Assembly (NCBI GenBank): GCA_048498395.1
Contig: JBEHYB010000022.1
Location: forward strand, 1 to 27,002
Direction of reading: 5' to 3'
Source: Micavibrio_B sp048498395
GTDB taxonomy: Bacteria; Pseudomonadota; Alphaproteobacteria; Micavibrionales; Micavibrionaceae
Length of the DNA stretch: 27,002 nt
Shown: in pieces, positions 6,813 through 14,515 of the stretch
How positions within the stretch are numbered: the first letter of the stretch is position 1
Layout of the letters: the number at the start of each line of letters is the position of its first letter
Notes under the pieces: generated by a model
The model's database searches: none
What the model saw: the letters and a program-made list of their open reading frames with translations, nothing else
What the model was told of the DNA's origin: nothing
Program-made: the position numbers and the translations under genes

Positions 6813-7250
6813 ATGTCGAAAAAATTAACGAATATAATTTCTGAAGAATGGGAAAACGAAAACGCACGGAACCGGGCAAGGAATGAATTGCCGCACGGGA
6901 TCAAGGCCGCCTTTACCTTTGCCGCAATCGGTATCGCGGGATTGGGGCTGGGCCTGACGACGTATGCCGCCATGAAATTTCCTGAATATAAAAATATTAT
7001 AAGTGGTTCGGGCGTATATTTAACAAGTCTTTTGGCATTTAACGGGCTCGGCCTGAATTCCAGCCAAGGCGCGACGTTACAGGACCATGTTTTCTATTCG
7101 GCGCGAAAAAATATTCTCCGGAATTTTGTTCTGCCCGGCATGCTGGCGGCTCCGCTGTTTTTTATGGATGACATTGCGCGTTATGCAGATAAAAACATTC
7201 ACGTTAAAGCCATAACGGATCATGTCGATAGAACGTCATTTTCCCCTTAA
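6813..7250 (+). CDS. Hypothetical small membrane protein
   Basis: A 145-aa protein I do not recognise. It starts with a charged, hydrophilic 25-residue stretch rich in Glu, Asn and Arg, followed by probable membrane segments at about 30-53 (Gly/Ala-rich), about 62-80 and about 103-120, and a hydrophilic end. The start is well supported by AAAGGAG at 6797-6803, nine bases before the ATG. It is transcribed away from the XRE regulator across a 103-base gap and lies 50 bases before rarA. The pair looks like an insertion between degP and rarA. AT content is a little higher than in the flanking housekeeping genes, compatible with acquisition. No enzymatic motif is visible. Confidence 0.75.
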   Translation: MSKKLTNIISEEWENENARNRARNELPHGIKAAFTFAAIGIAGLGLGLTTYAAMKFPEYKNIISGSGVYLTSLLAFNGLGLNSSQGATLQDHVFYSARKNILRNFVLPGMLAAPLFFMDDIARYADKNIHVKAITDHVDRTSFSP

Positions 7251-7300
7251 GCTGCCTATTTAAAGCTGGAATAGCCCGGGAAAACGCCTAATATCACTCT

Positions 7301-8614
7301 ATGCCCGATCTTTTCGCTGTAGACGTACCCAAGAAGACAAAGCCTGAAACACGGCCTTTGGCGGATCTCTTGCGTCCGCAAACGCTGGAGGAAGTTGTCG
7401 GCCAGGATCATCTGGTCGGGGCGGACGCACCGCTGGGCAAGATGGTCGCCGCGCGCAAATTATCGTCGATGATTTTCTGGGGTCCGCCTGGTTGCGGCAA
7501 GACAACGCTTGCACGGATTCTCGCCCAGCATACCGACCTGCATTTCGAAACCATCTCGGCGATTTTCTCCGGCGTGGCCGATCTCAGGAAAATTTTCGAT
7601 TCCGCGAAGCTGCGCGCCGAGAACGGCAAGGGCACGCTGCTCTTCGTCGATGAGATCCACCGTTTCAACAAATCACAGCAGGACGCGTTCCTGCCGGTCG
7701 TCGAGGACGGCACGGTCATCCTGATAGGCGCGACGACGGAAAACCCTTCGTTTGAGCTTAATTCCGCGCTGCTGTCGCGCGCGCAGGTTTTTGTTCTCAA
7801 GCGTCTGGATGATGCCGCGCTTGAGATTTTGCTCTCCCGCGCCGAAGGCCATTACGGACGGAAACTGCCTTTAACGCCGGATGCGAGAGAAAATCTCAAG
7901 GCCATGGCGGATGGCGACGGGCGCTATATCCTCACATTGGCTGAGCAGGTTTTCGTACAGGCGCAAGGCGAGCTGGATTTAACCGGCTTGATGGCGATCG
8001 TTCAGCGCCGCGCGCCGCTCTACGATAAAAAAGACGACTCTCACTACAATCTGATCTCCGCGCTTCACAAGAGCGTGCGAGGGAGCGATGCCGATGCGGC
8101 GCTCTATTGGTTCTGCCGTATGCTGGCCGGTGGCGAACACCCGGAATATATCGCGCGCCGCATGGTGAGGATGGCAACCGAGGATATCGGCCTTGCCGAT
8201 CCGCAGGCCCTGCAGATGACGCTTCACGCCTGGGAAACCTATGAACGGCTGGGATCTCCGGAGGGTGAGTTGGCACTGGCTGAGGCCCTTGTCTATGTGG
8301 CGACCGCGCCGAAATCGAATGCAGTTTATGTCGCCTATAATGATGCGAAGCGCAGGGCCAAGGAAACCGGCTCGCTGATGCCGCCCAAACATATCCTGAA
8401 TGCGCCGACCAAGCTGATGAAAAACGAAGGCTACGGCAAAGGGTACGATTACGATCACAATACGGAACATGCTTTCTCGGGCCAGAATTACTTCCCGGAC
8501 GGCATGGAGCGCGAGAATTTCTACAATCCGCCCGAGCGCGGGTTCGAGCGCGAGATCAGGAAGCGACTGGATTACTGGCAAAAGCTCAGGGAAGAAAAGA
8601 ACAAAGAGAATTAA
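7301..8614 (+). CDS. rarA: Replication-associated recombination protein A (AAA+ ATPase)
   Basis: A 437-aa RarA/MgsA protein, a clamp-loader-related AAA+ ATPase acting at stalled replication forks. Walker A is GPPGCGKT (residues 61-68), Walker B LFVDEIHRFN (Asp117, Glu118), sensor 1 is in GATTENPSFELN (about 143-154) and the arginine-finger SALLSR follows. The C-terminal half has the family-specific segments KSVRGSDADAALYW and GYGKGYDYDHN near the end, typical of RarA and absent from RuvB or DnaX. Length is normal. No strong Shine-Dalgarno precedes the ATG. It heads the + strand region shared with crcB, the pseudouridine synthase and ATP12. Confidence 0.95.
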   Translation: MPDLFAVDVPKKTKPETRPLADLLRPQTLEEVVGQDHLVGADAPLGKMVAARKLSSMIFWGPPGCGKTTLARILAQHTDLHFETISAIFSGVADLRKIFDSAKLRAENGKGTLLFVDEIHRFNKSQQDAFLPVVEDGTVILIGATTENPSFELNSALLSRAQVFVLKRLDDAALEILLSRAEGHYGRKLPLTPDARENLKAMADGDGRYILTLAEQVFVQAQGELDLTGLMAIVQRRAPLYDKKDDSHYNLISALHKSVRGSDADAALYWFCRMLAGGEHPEYIARRMVRMATEDIGLADPQALQMTLHAWETYERLGSPEGELALAEALVYVATAPKSNAVYVAYNDAKRRAKETGSLMPPKHILNAPTKLMKNEGYGKGYDYDHNTEHAFSGQNYFPDGMERENFYNPPERGFEREIRKRLDYWQKLREEKNKEN

Positions 8615-8616
8615 AA

Positions 8617-8700
8617 TTACGCTTTATAAGTCGTGATTCCAGTGTCCTTCATTCCGAGCTTCTCATAAGTGCGTATGGCTTTTCGGATGTTAATGTTCAT
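8617..8700 (-). pseudogene. C-terminal remnant of a GNAT acetyltransferase
   Basis: Reading the minus strand from the ATG at 8700 gives 27 codons ending at 8617. They contain RKAIRTYEKLGMKDTG, which closely matches the last helix and strand of GNAT N-acetyltransferases (the A-x-x-x-YEKLGF type motif). The frame is stopped a few codons upstream and no acetyl-CoA-binding part is visible nearby, so only the tail of the gene survives. It lies directly behind rarA and in the same direction as the winged-helix gene. A functional small peptide is possible but less likely. Confidence 0.5.
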
Positions 8701-8751
8701 CGAACCATCTCAATATTCAATTTTATTTCCAGCGAAACTATACAGGAATAT

Positions 8752-9093
8752 CTAAAAAGCGCCGAATGCTTTCAGGTTCAGCATATGTGCGCCGTTATTC
8801 GTTTGTCGTTGCGCGCGGATTCTTACCACGGCATCTTCTATGCCGGCGGCTCTGAACGTTGCCCGTATGGTAACGACATGGTTCCGAAGTGCTTCCCGGT
8901 TGACGGCCAGATTTTCGGCGAGGATGGTGCGGTCGTAAACGGCCGTGCCTGCGGCCTCGGCTATTCTCCTGAAAATCGCCGAAACACCTGGCGTGAAAAG
9001 AACGGGCTTATCGCCGACCGTTACAAAACCGTCTTCGATTTTCAAAGACCCGATCGTCAGGGCGGTGGTTTGAAGTTGGGGCTTGGCGGACAT
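8752..9093 (-). CDS. Small free-standing winged-helix-like protein
   Basis: A 113-aa protein. From about residue 20 the pattern (GFVTVGDKPVLFTPGVSAIF, then RIAEAAGTAVYDRTILAENL and RNHVVTIRATFRAAGI) follows the layout of the OmpR-type C-terminal effector domain: a small sheet, a Leu/Ile-rich helix, a 'G-x-x-V-x-R-x-x-L' helix and a recognition-type helix before the wing. No receiver domain precedes it. This assignment is inferred from pattern and not from a strict motif. A weak purine stretch (TAGGT) lies before the start. The overlapping + strand frame at 8785-9123 is judged a shadow. It is divergent from crcB and next to the GNAT remnant, so this patch looks like accessory or decaying DNA. 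Confidence 0.6.
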   Translation of the reverse strand: MSAKPQLQTTALTIGSLKIEDGFVTVGDKPVLFTPGVSAIFRRIAEAAGTAVYDRTILAENLAVNREALRNHVVTIRATFRAAGIEDAVVRIRAQRQTNNGAHMLNLKAFGAF

Positions 9094-9192
9094 TTTTTTA
9101 CCTACGCATTGATCCGGTCGTAGATAATTTACAGGTTACGTAAAGTCAAGAAAATCGTTTAAAATCTTCCTTTCTCAGGTAAAGCTTAACGC

Positions 9193-9573
9193 ATGAAAAC
9201 CATTCTTCTTATTGCCCTTGGCGGGGCTATTGGTTCGGTCGCCCGATTTCTGGTCGGCAGGTTTGCCCTCACTATGTGGGGTGCCGATTTCCCGTGGGGC
9301 ACGTTTGTCGTTAATGTTGCCGGCTCGCTCGTCATCGGGATTATGGCCGGGCTGCTCGCGCACTTTACAAACTGGTCGCAGGATGTGCGCCATTTCGCCA
9401 TCGTTGGAATCCTCGGCGGCTTTACGACATTCTCGGCTTTTGCGCTCGATGCTTTCACGCTTTATGAGCGCGGTGCCTATGCGCCGGCGCTGGCCTATGT
9501 GCTGGCTTCCGTGTGTGTATCCATCCTCGCTTTGGCGGGCGGCATGTTTCTTGTTCGCAGTTTCGCCGCATGA
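9193..9573 (+). CDS. crcB: Fluoride ion channel CrcB/Fluc
   Basis: A 126-aa inner-membrane fluoride exporter. It has four hydrophobic helices and the family signatures GGAIGSVARF (residues 10-19), NVAGSLVIG (about 41-49) and GGFTTFSAF (about 75-83), the last being the fluoride-path Thr/Phe region. Fluc channels work as antiparallel dual-topology dimers. No fluoride riboswitch is visible in the 99 bases upstream. The stop overlaps the start of the pseudouridine synthase as ATGA, so the two are coupled. The pairing with an RluA-type gene and ATP12 is conserved in many Alphaproteobacteria and says little about function. Confidence 0.95.
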   Translation: MKTILLIALGGAIGSVARFLVGRFALTMWGADFPWGTFVVNVAGSLVIGIMAGLLAHFTNWSQDVRHFAIVGILGGFTTFSAFALDAFTLYERGAYAPALAYVLASVCVSILALAGGMFLVRSFAA

Positions 9574-10562
9574 GTGGTGTCAGAAGTTACGAAGTTCACC
9601 CGGATGATGACGGCCAGCGGCTCGATCGCTGGCTGAAGAAAACCCTCGACCGTGTTCCTTATGCGCTATTGCAAAAGATGGTGAGGACGGGTCAGGTAAG
9701 GGTGGACGGCAAACGCGCAAAGACCGATACACGGCTGGCCGCGGGGCAGATTATCCGCCTGCCGCCGGTCGAAACGAAGCCCGAGAATTTCTCATCTCTG
9801 ACCTTTATTCCGCAGGAAAACGACAAGGAGTTCCTTGAATCGATCACGGTTTACGACGACGGAGAAATCCTTGTCCTCAATAAACCGTATGGATTGCCGG
9901 TGCAGGGCGGGCCGAATATCAAGCGGCATATCGACGGCATGCTCGGCACGCTGATCAACCTGAAAGGCGTTCGTCCGCGTCTTGTTCACCGGCTCGATCG
10001 CGATACGTCCGGACTTCTGATCTGTGCGCGCTCACTCAAAATGACGCAGGCTTTGGGCAAGATGTTCGAAGAGCGCGATATCAAGAAAATCTACTGGGCG
10101 CTGGTGTCGCCCGTGCCGAAGAAAGCCGGCGGCGATATTAATGGCGCGATTATCAAGGGCGAGGGCAAGCGCAAGGAAGCCGTGGTGATCGATAATGTCA
10201 ACGGCAAGCATTCACGCACGTCTTTCCGTTTGCTCGAGAAAAGCGAAAAAGGCGCAGCCTCGATGGCCTTCTGGCCGCGCACCGGGCGCATGCACCAGAT
10301 CCGCGTGCATACGGCGGATATTCTGAATTGCCCGATTATCGGCGATGAAAAATATAATGGCATGAGCAAACTCATAGACGAAGAGGGGATCTCTGGGCGG
10401 CTGCATTTGCATGCAGTGCGCGTCCAGTTCCCGCATCCGAAGGACGGCAGGCTGCTCGATCTCGTGGCACCGCTGCCCGATGAATTGCAGCAGAGCTGGA
10501 AGGCGTTCGGCTTTACGCCTGATTACGATTTCGATCCATTCATGGAGAATAAGGGGAAGTAA
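9570..10562 (+). CDS. RluA-family 23S rRNA pseudouridine synthase with S4 domain
   Basis: A 330-aa protein that converts uridine to pseudouridine in rRNA. Residues about 15-65 form an S4 RNA-binding domain (RLDRWLKKTL, KMVRTGQVRVDGKRA). The catalytic domain has VLNKPYGLPVQGG (102-114) and the active-site motif HRLDRDTSGLL (140-150), with Asp143 as the catalytic residue. GRMHQIRVH and IIGDEKYNG near residues 235-260 are also family motifs. The start is taken at 9570 because it forms an ATGA overlap with crcB; an earlier in-frame start at 9513 would add 19 residues inside crcB with no family similarity. The domain layout fits RluC best (U955/2504/2580 in E. coli), but target sites cannot be read from sequence. 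Confidence 0.92.
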   Translation: MSGVRSYEVHPDDDGQRLDRWLKKTLDRVPYALLQKMVRTGQVRVDGKRAKTDTRLAAGQIIRLPPVETKPENFSSLTFIPQENDKEFLESITVYDDGEILVLNKPYGLPVQGGPNIKRHIDGMLGTLINLKGVRPRLVHRLDRDTSGLLICARSLKMTQALGKMFEERDIKKIYWALVSPVPKKAGGDINGAIIKGEGKRKEAVVIDNVNGKHSRTSFRLLEKSEKGAASMAFWPRTGRMHQIRVHTADILNCPIIGDEKYNGMSKLIDEEGISGRLHLHAVRVQFPHPKDGRLLDLVAPLPDELQQSWKAFGFTPDYDFDPFMENKGK

Positions 10563-10563
10563 A

Positions 10564-11355
10564 ATGGCAAAACCTGTCGCGTCGATTATCACTACCTGGC
10601 TTTTGAGAATTCTTGTCTTTATCGTCGTCCTGATGGCGGTCGGGCTTGTCTCCTTGTCGATGATGGGCGGCACGTCGGAGAGCCACCGCAAAGGGCTTGA
10701 GCAGGCTTTTTCAGACTTCCTGAAGGCAGATGTAACGATCGGCGGCATCAATCAATTCAACATCATTCCGCAACTCGCCATGAAAGTTGAGAATGTGCAT
10801 GGTGTTTTTCGTGAAGTGAAAAACGAATTCATGATCGACCGCGTCGATATCGCCTTTGGCTTCTGGGATCTTTTAACGGGCAAGCGGGATATCGAGAATT
10901 TCCAGCTCGAGAATTTCAGATTTTCGCAGGATAGCAAAAACGACCTGAGAATCGATCATGCCGGGATTGATGCGACCGAACCGTCCGCGTTGAAAATAAA
11001 GGGCGAATACCTGAAACGCGATTTCGATTTCTCCGTGCCGATGAAAAAAGAGATTTCATCGCGTGCGTCCTATTCCTTCGACAAGACCAACGTCCTGACC
11101 GGGCATTTCGGCGCACTGGATATCAAGGGCGTTGTGCAGCCGGCGGCAAATAGCGGTTCAGGCATGTTCGAAAATCTCGAGATTTCCTCAAAAGGGCAAT
11201 TGGTCGCGAAAGGCCATAGTGAGCATGGCAATGGCGGGATGCTGAAAATATCGATCGACTGTCCGGAGCCGAAGAACATGCCAGCCCCGGCCAAAGCAGA
11301 CCTGAAATTACTGGCAGGTTCGAATATTGTCGCATTAGGGCAGGGCTGCGAATAA
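10564..11355 (+). CDS. AsmA-like N-terminal domain membrane-anchored protein
   Basis: A 263-aa protein with an N-terminal membrane anchor (residues 10-34, LLRILVFIVVLMAVGLVSLS) and a periplasmic remainder. The segment from about 40 to 115 fits the start of the AsmA family: a helix (RKGLEQAFSDFLKADVTIGG) followed by strands with IIPQLAMKVENVHGVF and IDRVDIAFGFWDLLTGKRDIENFQLENFRF. AsmA-family proteins act in outer-membrane assembly or lipid transport, but are usually over 500 residues; this one ends soon after the N-terminal domain. The ATG at 10564 is one base after the pseudouridine synthase stop, and its TAA overlaps the ATP12 start (TAATG), so it is coupled on both sides. Family membership is inferred from pattern. 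Confidence 0.75.
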   Translation: MAKPVASIITTWLLRILVFIVVLMAVGLVSLSMMGGTSESHRKGLEQAFSDFLKADVTIGGINQFNIIPQLAMKVENVHGVFREVKNEFMIDRVDIAFGFWDLLTGKRDIENFQLENFRFSQDSKNDLRIDHAGIDATEPSALKIKGEYLKRDFDFSVPMKKEISSRASYSFDKTNVLTGHFGALDIKGVVQPAANSGSGMFENLEISSKGQLVAKGHSEHGNGGMLKISIDCPEPKNMPAPAKADLKLLAGSNIVALGQGCE

Positions 11356-12056
11356 TGAAACGTTTTTATAAACTCGTCTCGCTGTCGTCCGAGCAGGGAG
11401 GTTTCGGCATTCACCTGGACGGCAAGCCGGTCAAGACACCGGCCGGGCGTGTCCTGGTTTGCCCGAATGAGAAACTGGCGACGGAAGTCATGCTCGAATG
11501 GTCGGCGCAGGAAAAAGACATCCTGCCGCTGACGATGCCGGTCAACCAGATTATCGTGACGGCAATCGACAATGTCACGCCGCGCGACAAGGCCGAGAAG
11601 CATATCTTAAGTTACGTCGATACCGATCTTATCCTCTACCGGGCAGATACCGAGCAATATCGCAAAGCGCAGGAAGCGGCGTGGAATCCGTGGATTTCAT
11701 GGTTTGAAAATAAATTCGCCTGCAAAATAGAAGTCACCAGCGATATCAAATCCCTGACACAGGCGGATAATGTCACGACCGCCATAAAATCATATATCGA
11801 AAGCCTCGATGTGATTGAATTGACGCTTTTCCATTCGCTGGTCGAGGAAACGTCCTCGCCGTTATTGACGATTGCTCTGTTCGAAGGTGTCGCCGCAGCG
11901 AATGATCTTTACAAAGCGGTACTGGTCGAGGATTTAATCCGCGCCGAAATTTACGACGAGGAAAAATACGGCGCGTCCCCGGATCAGGAAAAGAAAAGAA
12001 TTTCCGTGCGCAATACTCTGGATGCCGCCCAGAAAATACTGAAAGCGATCGGGTGA
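11355..12056 (+). CDS. ATP12 family F1-ATPase assembly chaperone
   Basis: A 233-aa ATP12-type chaperone, which in mitochondria binds the F1 alpha subunit before hexamer assembly. Homologues outside eukaryotes are largely restricted to Alphaproteobacteria, so it supports the taxonomic call. Typical segments are RFYKLVSL at the start, GFGIHLDGKPVKTPAGRVL (residues 16-34), EWSAQEKDILPLTMPVNQI (about 49-67), YVDTDLILYRAD (about 87-98), LTLFHSLVEETSSPLLTIAL (about 157-176) and EDLIRAEIYDEEKYG near the end. The start overlaps the stop of the upstream AsmA-like gene. Length is normal for the family. Confidence 0.95.
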   Translation: MKRFYKLVSLSSEQGGFGIHLDGKPVKTPAGRVLVCPNEKLATEVMLEWSAQEKDILPLTMPVNQIIVTAIDNVTPRDKAEKHILSYVDTDLILYRADTEQYRKAQEAAWNPWISWFENKFACKIEVTSDIKSLTQADNVTTAIKSYIESLDVIELTLFHSLVEETSSPLLTIALFEGVAAANDLYKAVLVEDLIRAEIYDEEKYGASPDQEKKRISVRNTLDAAQKILKAIG

Positions 12057-12059
12057 AAT

Positions 12060-12410
12060 ATGAATCTGATGATGGTGGCACCGATCGCGCTATTGCTGCT
12101 TTCCAATGTTTTTATGACATCGGCATGGTACTGGCACCTGAAATTCCATGACCTGCCGTTGACGCGCGTCATCCTGATTTCATGGGGCATCGCGCTTTTC
12201 GAGTATTGCCTGGCCATTCCGGCGAATCGGATCGGCTATCGTTTCTACAGCGCGGCGGAGCTTAAAACCATTCAGGAAGTCATTACCCTGACGGTGTTTG
12301 TAGGCTTTTCAGTCTTTTATCTGGGCGAGAAACTGACGCTCTATCACGCGGCCGGTTTCGCGCTGATCCTGATCGGCGCATCGCTGATTTTCTTTGCGCC
12401 AAAACCATAA
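12060..12410 (+). CDS. DUF486/DMT-type small membrane protein
   Basis: A 116-aa inner-membrane protein with four hydrophobic helices. The motifs NVFMTSAWYWHLK (residues 16-28), ISWGIALFEYCLAIPANRIGY (about 40-60), ELKTIQEVITLTVFVGFSVFYLGE (about 67-90) and a final Gly-rich helix are characteristic of DUF486 proteins, which are related to small drug/metabolite transporters. Substrate unknown. It follows ATP12 by three bases and is probably the last gene of this + strand unit. Confidence 0.9.
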   Translation: MNLMMVAPIALLLLSNVFMTSAWYWHLKFHDLPLTRVILISWGIALFEYCLAIPANRIGYRFYSAAELKTIQEVITLTVFVGFSVFYLGEKLTLYHAAGFALILIGASLIFFAPKP

Positions 12411-12460
12411 GTATAAAATATTCTTGCCAGATATTTTTTTGTATGACATCCTGACCTTCT

Positions 12461-12640
12461 TAACAGAGGAAACGACCCATGCGAATTACCGCACCCAATA
12501 CCGTCGTTTCCGGGTCATTTGTTCCGCTAGCCGCCTAAGGCGTTAGCTATTTTGCCCGGAAACCTTTCGATCAGGCATCTTTCAGATGCTTGCCGCAAAG
12601 GCGCAGGGGCACCTCCGAGATCATCTGACAGTTTTTATTT
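12461..12640 (+). promoter_or_regulatory. Putative attenuator-type leader of the ABC exporter gene
   Basis: Several perfect complementarities here exclude each other. GTCGTTTCC (12503-12511) can pair with GGAAACGAC (12468-12476), which covers the Shine-Dalgarno of the leader frame. Alternatively GTTTCCGGG (12506-12514) can pair with CCCGGAAAC (12555-12563), enclosing a smaller hairpin around the leader stop codon. Further on, GCATCT (12575-12580) pairs with AGATGC (12584-12589), or TCAGATG (12582-12588) pairs with CATCTGA (12622-12628), the latter just before the U-tract TTTTTATTT (12631-12639). This is the layout of a terminator/antiterminator leader controlled by translation of a short peptide or by a ligand. 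It matches no RNA family I can name. No good promoter was found. Confidence 0.5.
12479..12538 (+). CDS. Short leader peptide frame upstream of the ABC exporter
   Basis: A 19-codon frame, MRITAPNTVVSGSFVPLAA, begins at an ATG preceded by AGAGGAAA at 12465-12472, a good Shine-Dalgarno at suitable distance. Its stop TAA falls in the loop of a small hairpin (12526-12547), and its coding part contains the central arm of the two competing 9-bp stems. A ribosome on the frame would therefore change the fold. The peptide has no codon runs pointing to a particular amino acid. Arrest-peptide control of an exporter is one possible role; a chance frame is the alternative. Confidence 0.4.
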   Translation: MRITAPNTVVSGSFVPLAA

Positions 12641-12712
12641 CCAGCTTTTGAAAATTTTTACCGATCTATGTGGTGCCGTTGCTCCTTTATTACTTACTAA
12701 AGGACTTGAACT

Positions 12713-14515
12713 ATGAAACGCACTATTACAGCTAAAGACATTATCCGCTTCGCTATCCATCACTGGAAACGCCATCCGTTCCTGTCGTGGTCTGCTGTCC
12801 TGTTGATGGCGATTGCCGTCACGATTGACGTTTTCGTGCCTCTGGTCACGGGAAAGATCGTCGATGCGCTTGGCCACGCCGGCACTGATAACGCTGCTGC
12901 GGCCCATAAAGCGTGGCTTTATTTCGGCATGTTCACCGTGCTTGCCTTCCTGCATCATGTTTTCTGGTCGGCGGCTTTGTTCAACTGGAACTGGTTCGCA
13001 TCGCATAACCTGTTCAACATCGTGACTGAAGGTATGCGCAAGGTGGTCCGCTTTTCGGCTGAATGGCATGCCAACAGTTTCGCGGGTGCGACCGTGCGCA
13101 AGATTACGCGCGGCATGTGGTCGTTCGATAAATTCGAAGATACGATCTTCTTCGGCTTTTTCCCGGCTTTTGTCGTCATGATCGGCATGACCTGCATGTT
13201 GACGGTAAAACTGCCGATCGTCGGCGCGTTTTCATTCGGCATGATCCTGCTTTATGTGGGTTTCAGCGTCTGGATGTCGGTGCGATTCCTTGCACCGCGC
13301 TTCTCGGTCGCGTCATCAGCCGATACGAAAGTCGGCGCGACGCTCGCCGACATGATGACGGGCATTTCAACGATCAAGGCTTTTGCCTCGGAAGAGGCCG
13401 AAGACGGCCGTTTTCACAACGTGGCGACGGAATGGCGCAAAAAATCACTGTGGGCATGGCAATCGGCGCTGCTCAGTGATTTCCTGCGCTCTCTGATCCG
13501 CATGGTTTTGATGACGGGTATGATGGGCCTGACGATCTGGATGTGGCGGCATGGTCATGCGAGCGCCGGCGATATCGCGCTGACGATTACGGCTTCGTTC
13601 ATGATCGGCGGTTACATGCGTGATATCGGCCGTCACGTGAACGAACTGCAGCGCTCGGCGAGCGAGATCGAGGATGCGGTCGGATTCTGGTTGCATGAAG
13701 ACGAGATACGCGAGATTGAAAACGCGCGTCATCTTGAGCTCGATATGCGGAACGAACGTCGCGGTGAAATCGTCTTCGACCGCGTCGATTTCAGCTATGG
13801 CAAGAAAGGGCGGCAGATTTATGACGGTCTCTCGGTCACCATCAAGGCAGGCGAAAAAGTCGCGCTGGTGGGATTGTCGGGATCGGGTAAATCGACATTC
13901 GTCAAACTGATCCAGCGGCTTTACGATATTCAGGGCGGCGAGATCCGCATCGACAACCAGAATATCGCGCATGTGACCCAGTCGTCATTGCGCAAATCGA
14001 TGGCGCTGGTGCCGCAGGAGCCTATCCTGTTTCACCGAACGCTGGCCGAGAATATCGCCTATGGCCGTGTCGAGGCGACGCGCGAGGAGATTATCGATGC
14101 TGCGAAGCGGGCCCATGCCCATGAGTTTATTACAAAACTCGAGAACGGGTATGAGACGTTGGTCGGTGAGCGCGGGGTCAAACTGTCTGGCGGCGAGAGA
14201 CAGCGCGTGGCGATCGCTCGCGCGATCCTCGCCGATTGCCCTATCCTGATTATGGATGAGGCAACATCGAGCCTCGATTCCGTGTCGGAGCACCTGATAC
14301 AAAAGGCGCTCGAAGCGGCAATGAGCGGGCGCACGACGATTACGGTGGCGCACCGCCTGGCGACGATCCAGAAGGTCGACCGCATTCTGGTTTTTGATCA
14401 GGGGCGGATCATCGAGGAAGGCACGCATAGTGAGTTACTATCGCGCGCGGGCTCTTCCTATCGTCACCTGTACGAAATGCAGGCGCTTGATCTTGTCGGT
14501 GAAAGCTACAACTAG
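12713..14515 (+). CDS. ABC transporter, fused permease/ATPase (exporter type)
   Basis: A 600-aa half-transporter that would work as a homodimer in the inner membrane. Residues about 25-320 form the six-helix exporter domain. The nucleotide-binding domain has Walker A GLSGSGKST (387-395), a Q-loop in LVPQEPILF, signature LSGGERQRVAIARAI (from 491), Walker B LIMDEA (512-517) with catalytic Glu516, and H-loop TVAHRLATI. All ATPase residues are intact. Architecture is that of MsbA, ATM1 or multidrug exporters; substrate cannot be inferred. AAAGG upstream supports the start. The stop overlaps that of the convergent membrane gene in a shared CTAG. A structured leader with a short peptide frame precedes it, suggesting regulated expression. 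Confidence 0.92.
   Translation: MKRTITAKDIIRFAIHHWKRHPFLSWSAVLLMAIAVTIDVFVPLVTGKIVDALGHAGTDNAAAAHKAWLYFGMFTVLAFLHHVFWSAALFNWNWFASHNLFNIVTEGMRKVVRFSAEWHANSFAGATVRKITRGMWSFDKFEDTIFFGFFPAFVVMIGMTCMLTVKLPIVGAFSFGMILLYVGFSVWMSVRFLAPRFSVASSADTKVGATLADMMTGISTIKAFASEEAEDGRFHNVATEWRKKSLWAWQSALLSDFLRSLIRMVLMTGMMGLTIWMWRHGHASAGDIALTITASFMIGGYMRDIGRHVNELQRSASEIEDAVGFWLHEDEIREIENARHLELDMRNERRGEIVFDRVDFSYGKKGRQIYDGLSVTIKAGEKVALVGLSGSGKSTFVKLIQRLYDIQGGEIRIDNQNIAHVTQSSLRKSMALVPQEPILFHRTLAENIAYGRVEATREEIIDAAKRAHAHEFITKLENGYETLVGERGVKLSGGERQRVAIARAILADCPILIMDEATSSLDSVSEHLIQKALEAAMSGRTTITVAHRLATIQKVDRILVFDQGRIIEEGTHSELLSRAGSSYRHLYEMQALDLVGESYN

Noticed and set aside
9094..9192. Fluoride riboswitch upstream of crcB
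   Set aside because: The conserved pseudoknot and loop bases are not present in the 99 bases before the gene.
9513..9569. Upstream start for the pseudouridine synthase
   Set aside because: It would lie within crcB and add 19 residues without similarity to the family; the ATGA start at 9570 fits better.
12415..12440. Terminator after the DUF486 gene (AAAATAT and ATATTTT followed by Ts)
   Set aside because: The stem is only A-T pairs with a 9-base loop, too weak to report as a terminator.
12479..12538. tmRNA tag-coding region, because the frame ends in Leu-Ala-Ala-stop
   Set aside because: No tRNA-like acceptor domain, TpsiC arm or ANDN-type tag start is visible around it, and the frame has a start codon with a Shine-Dalgarno.
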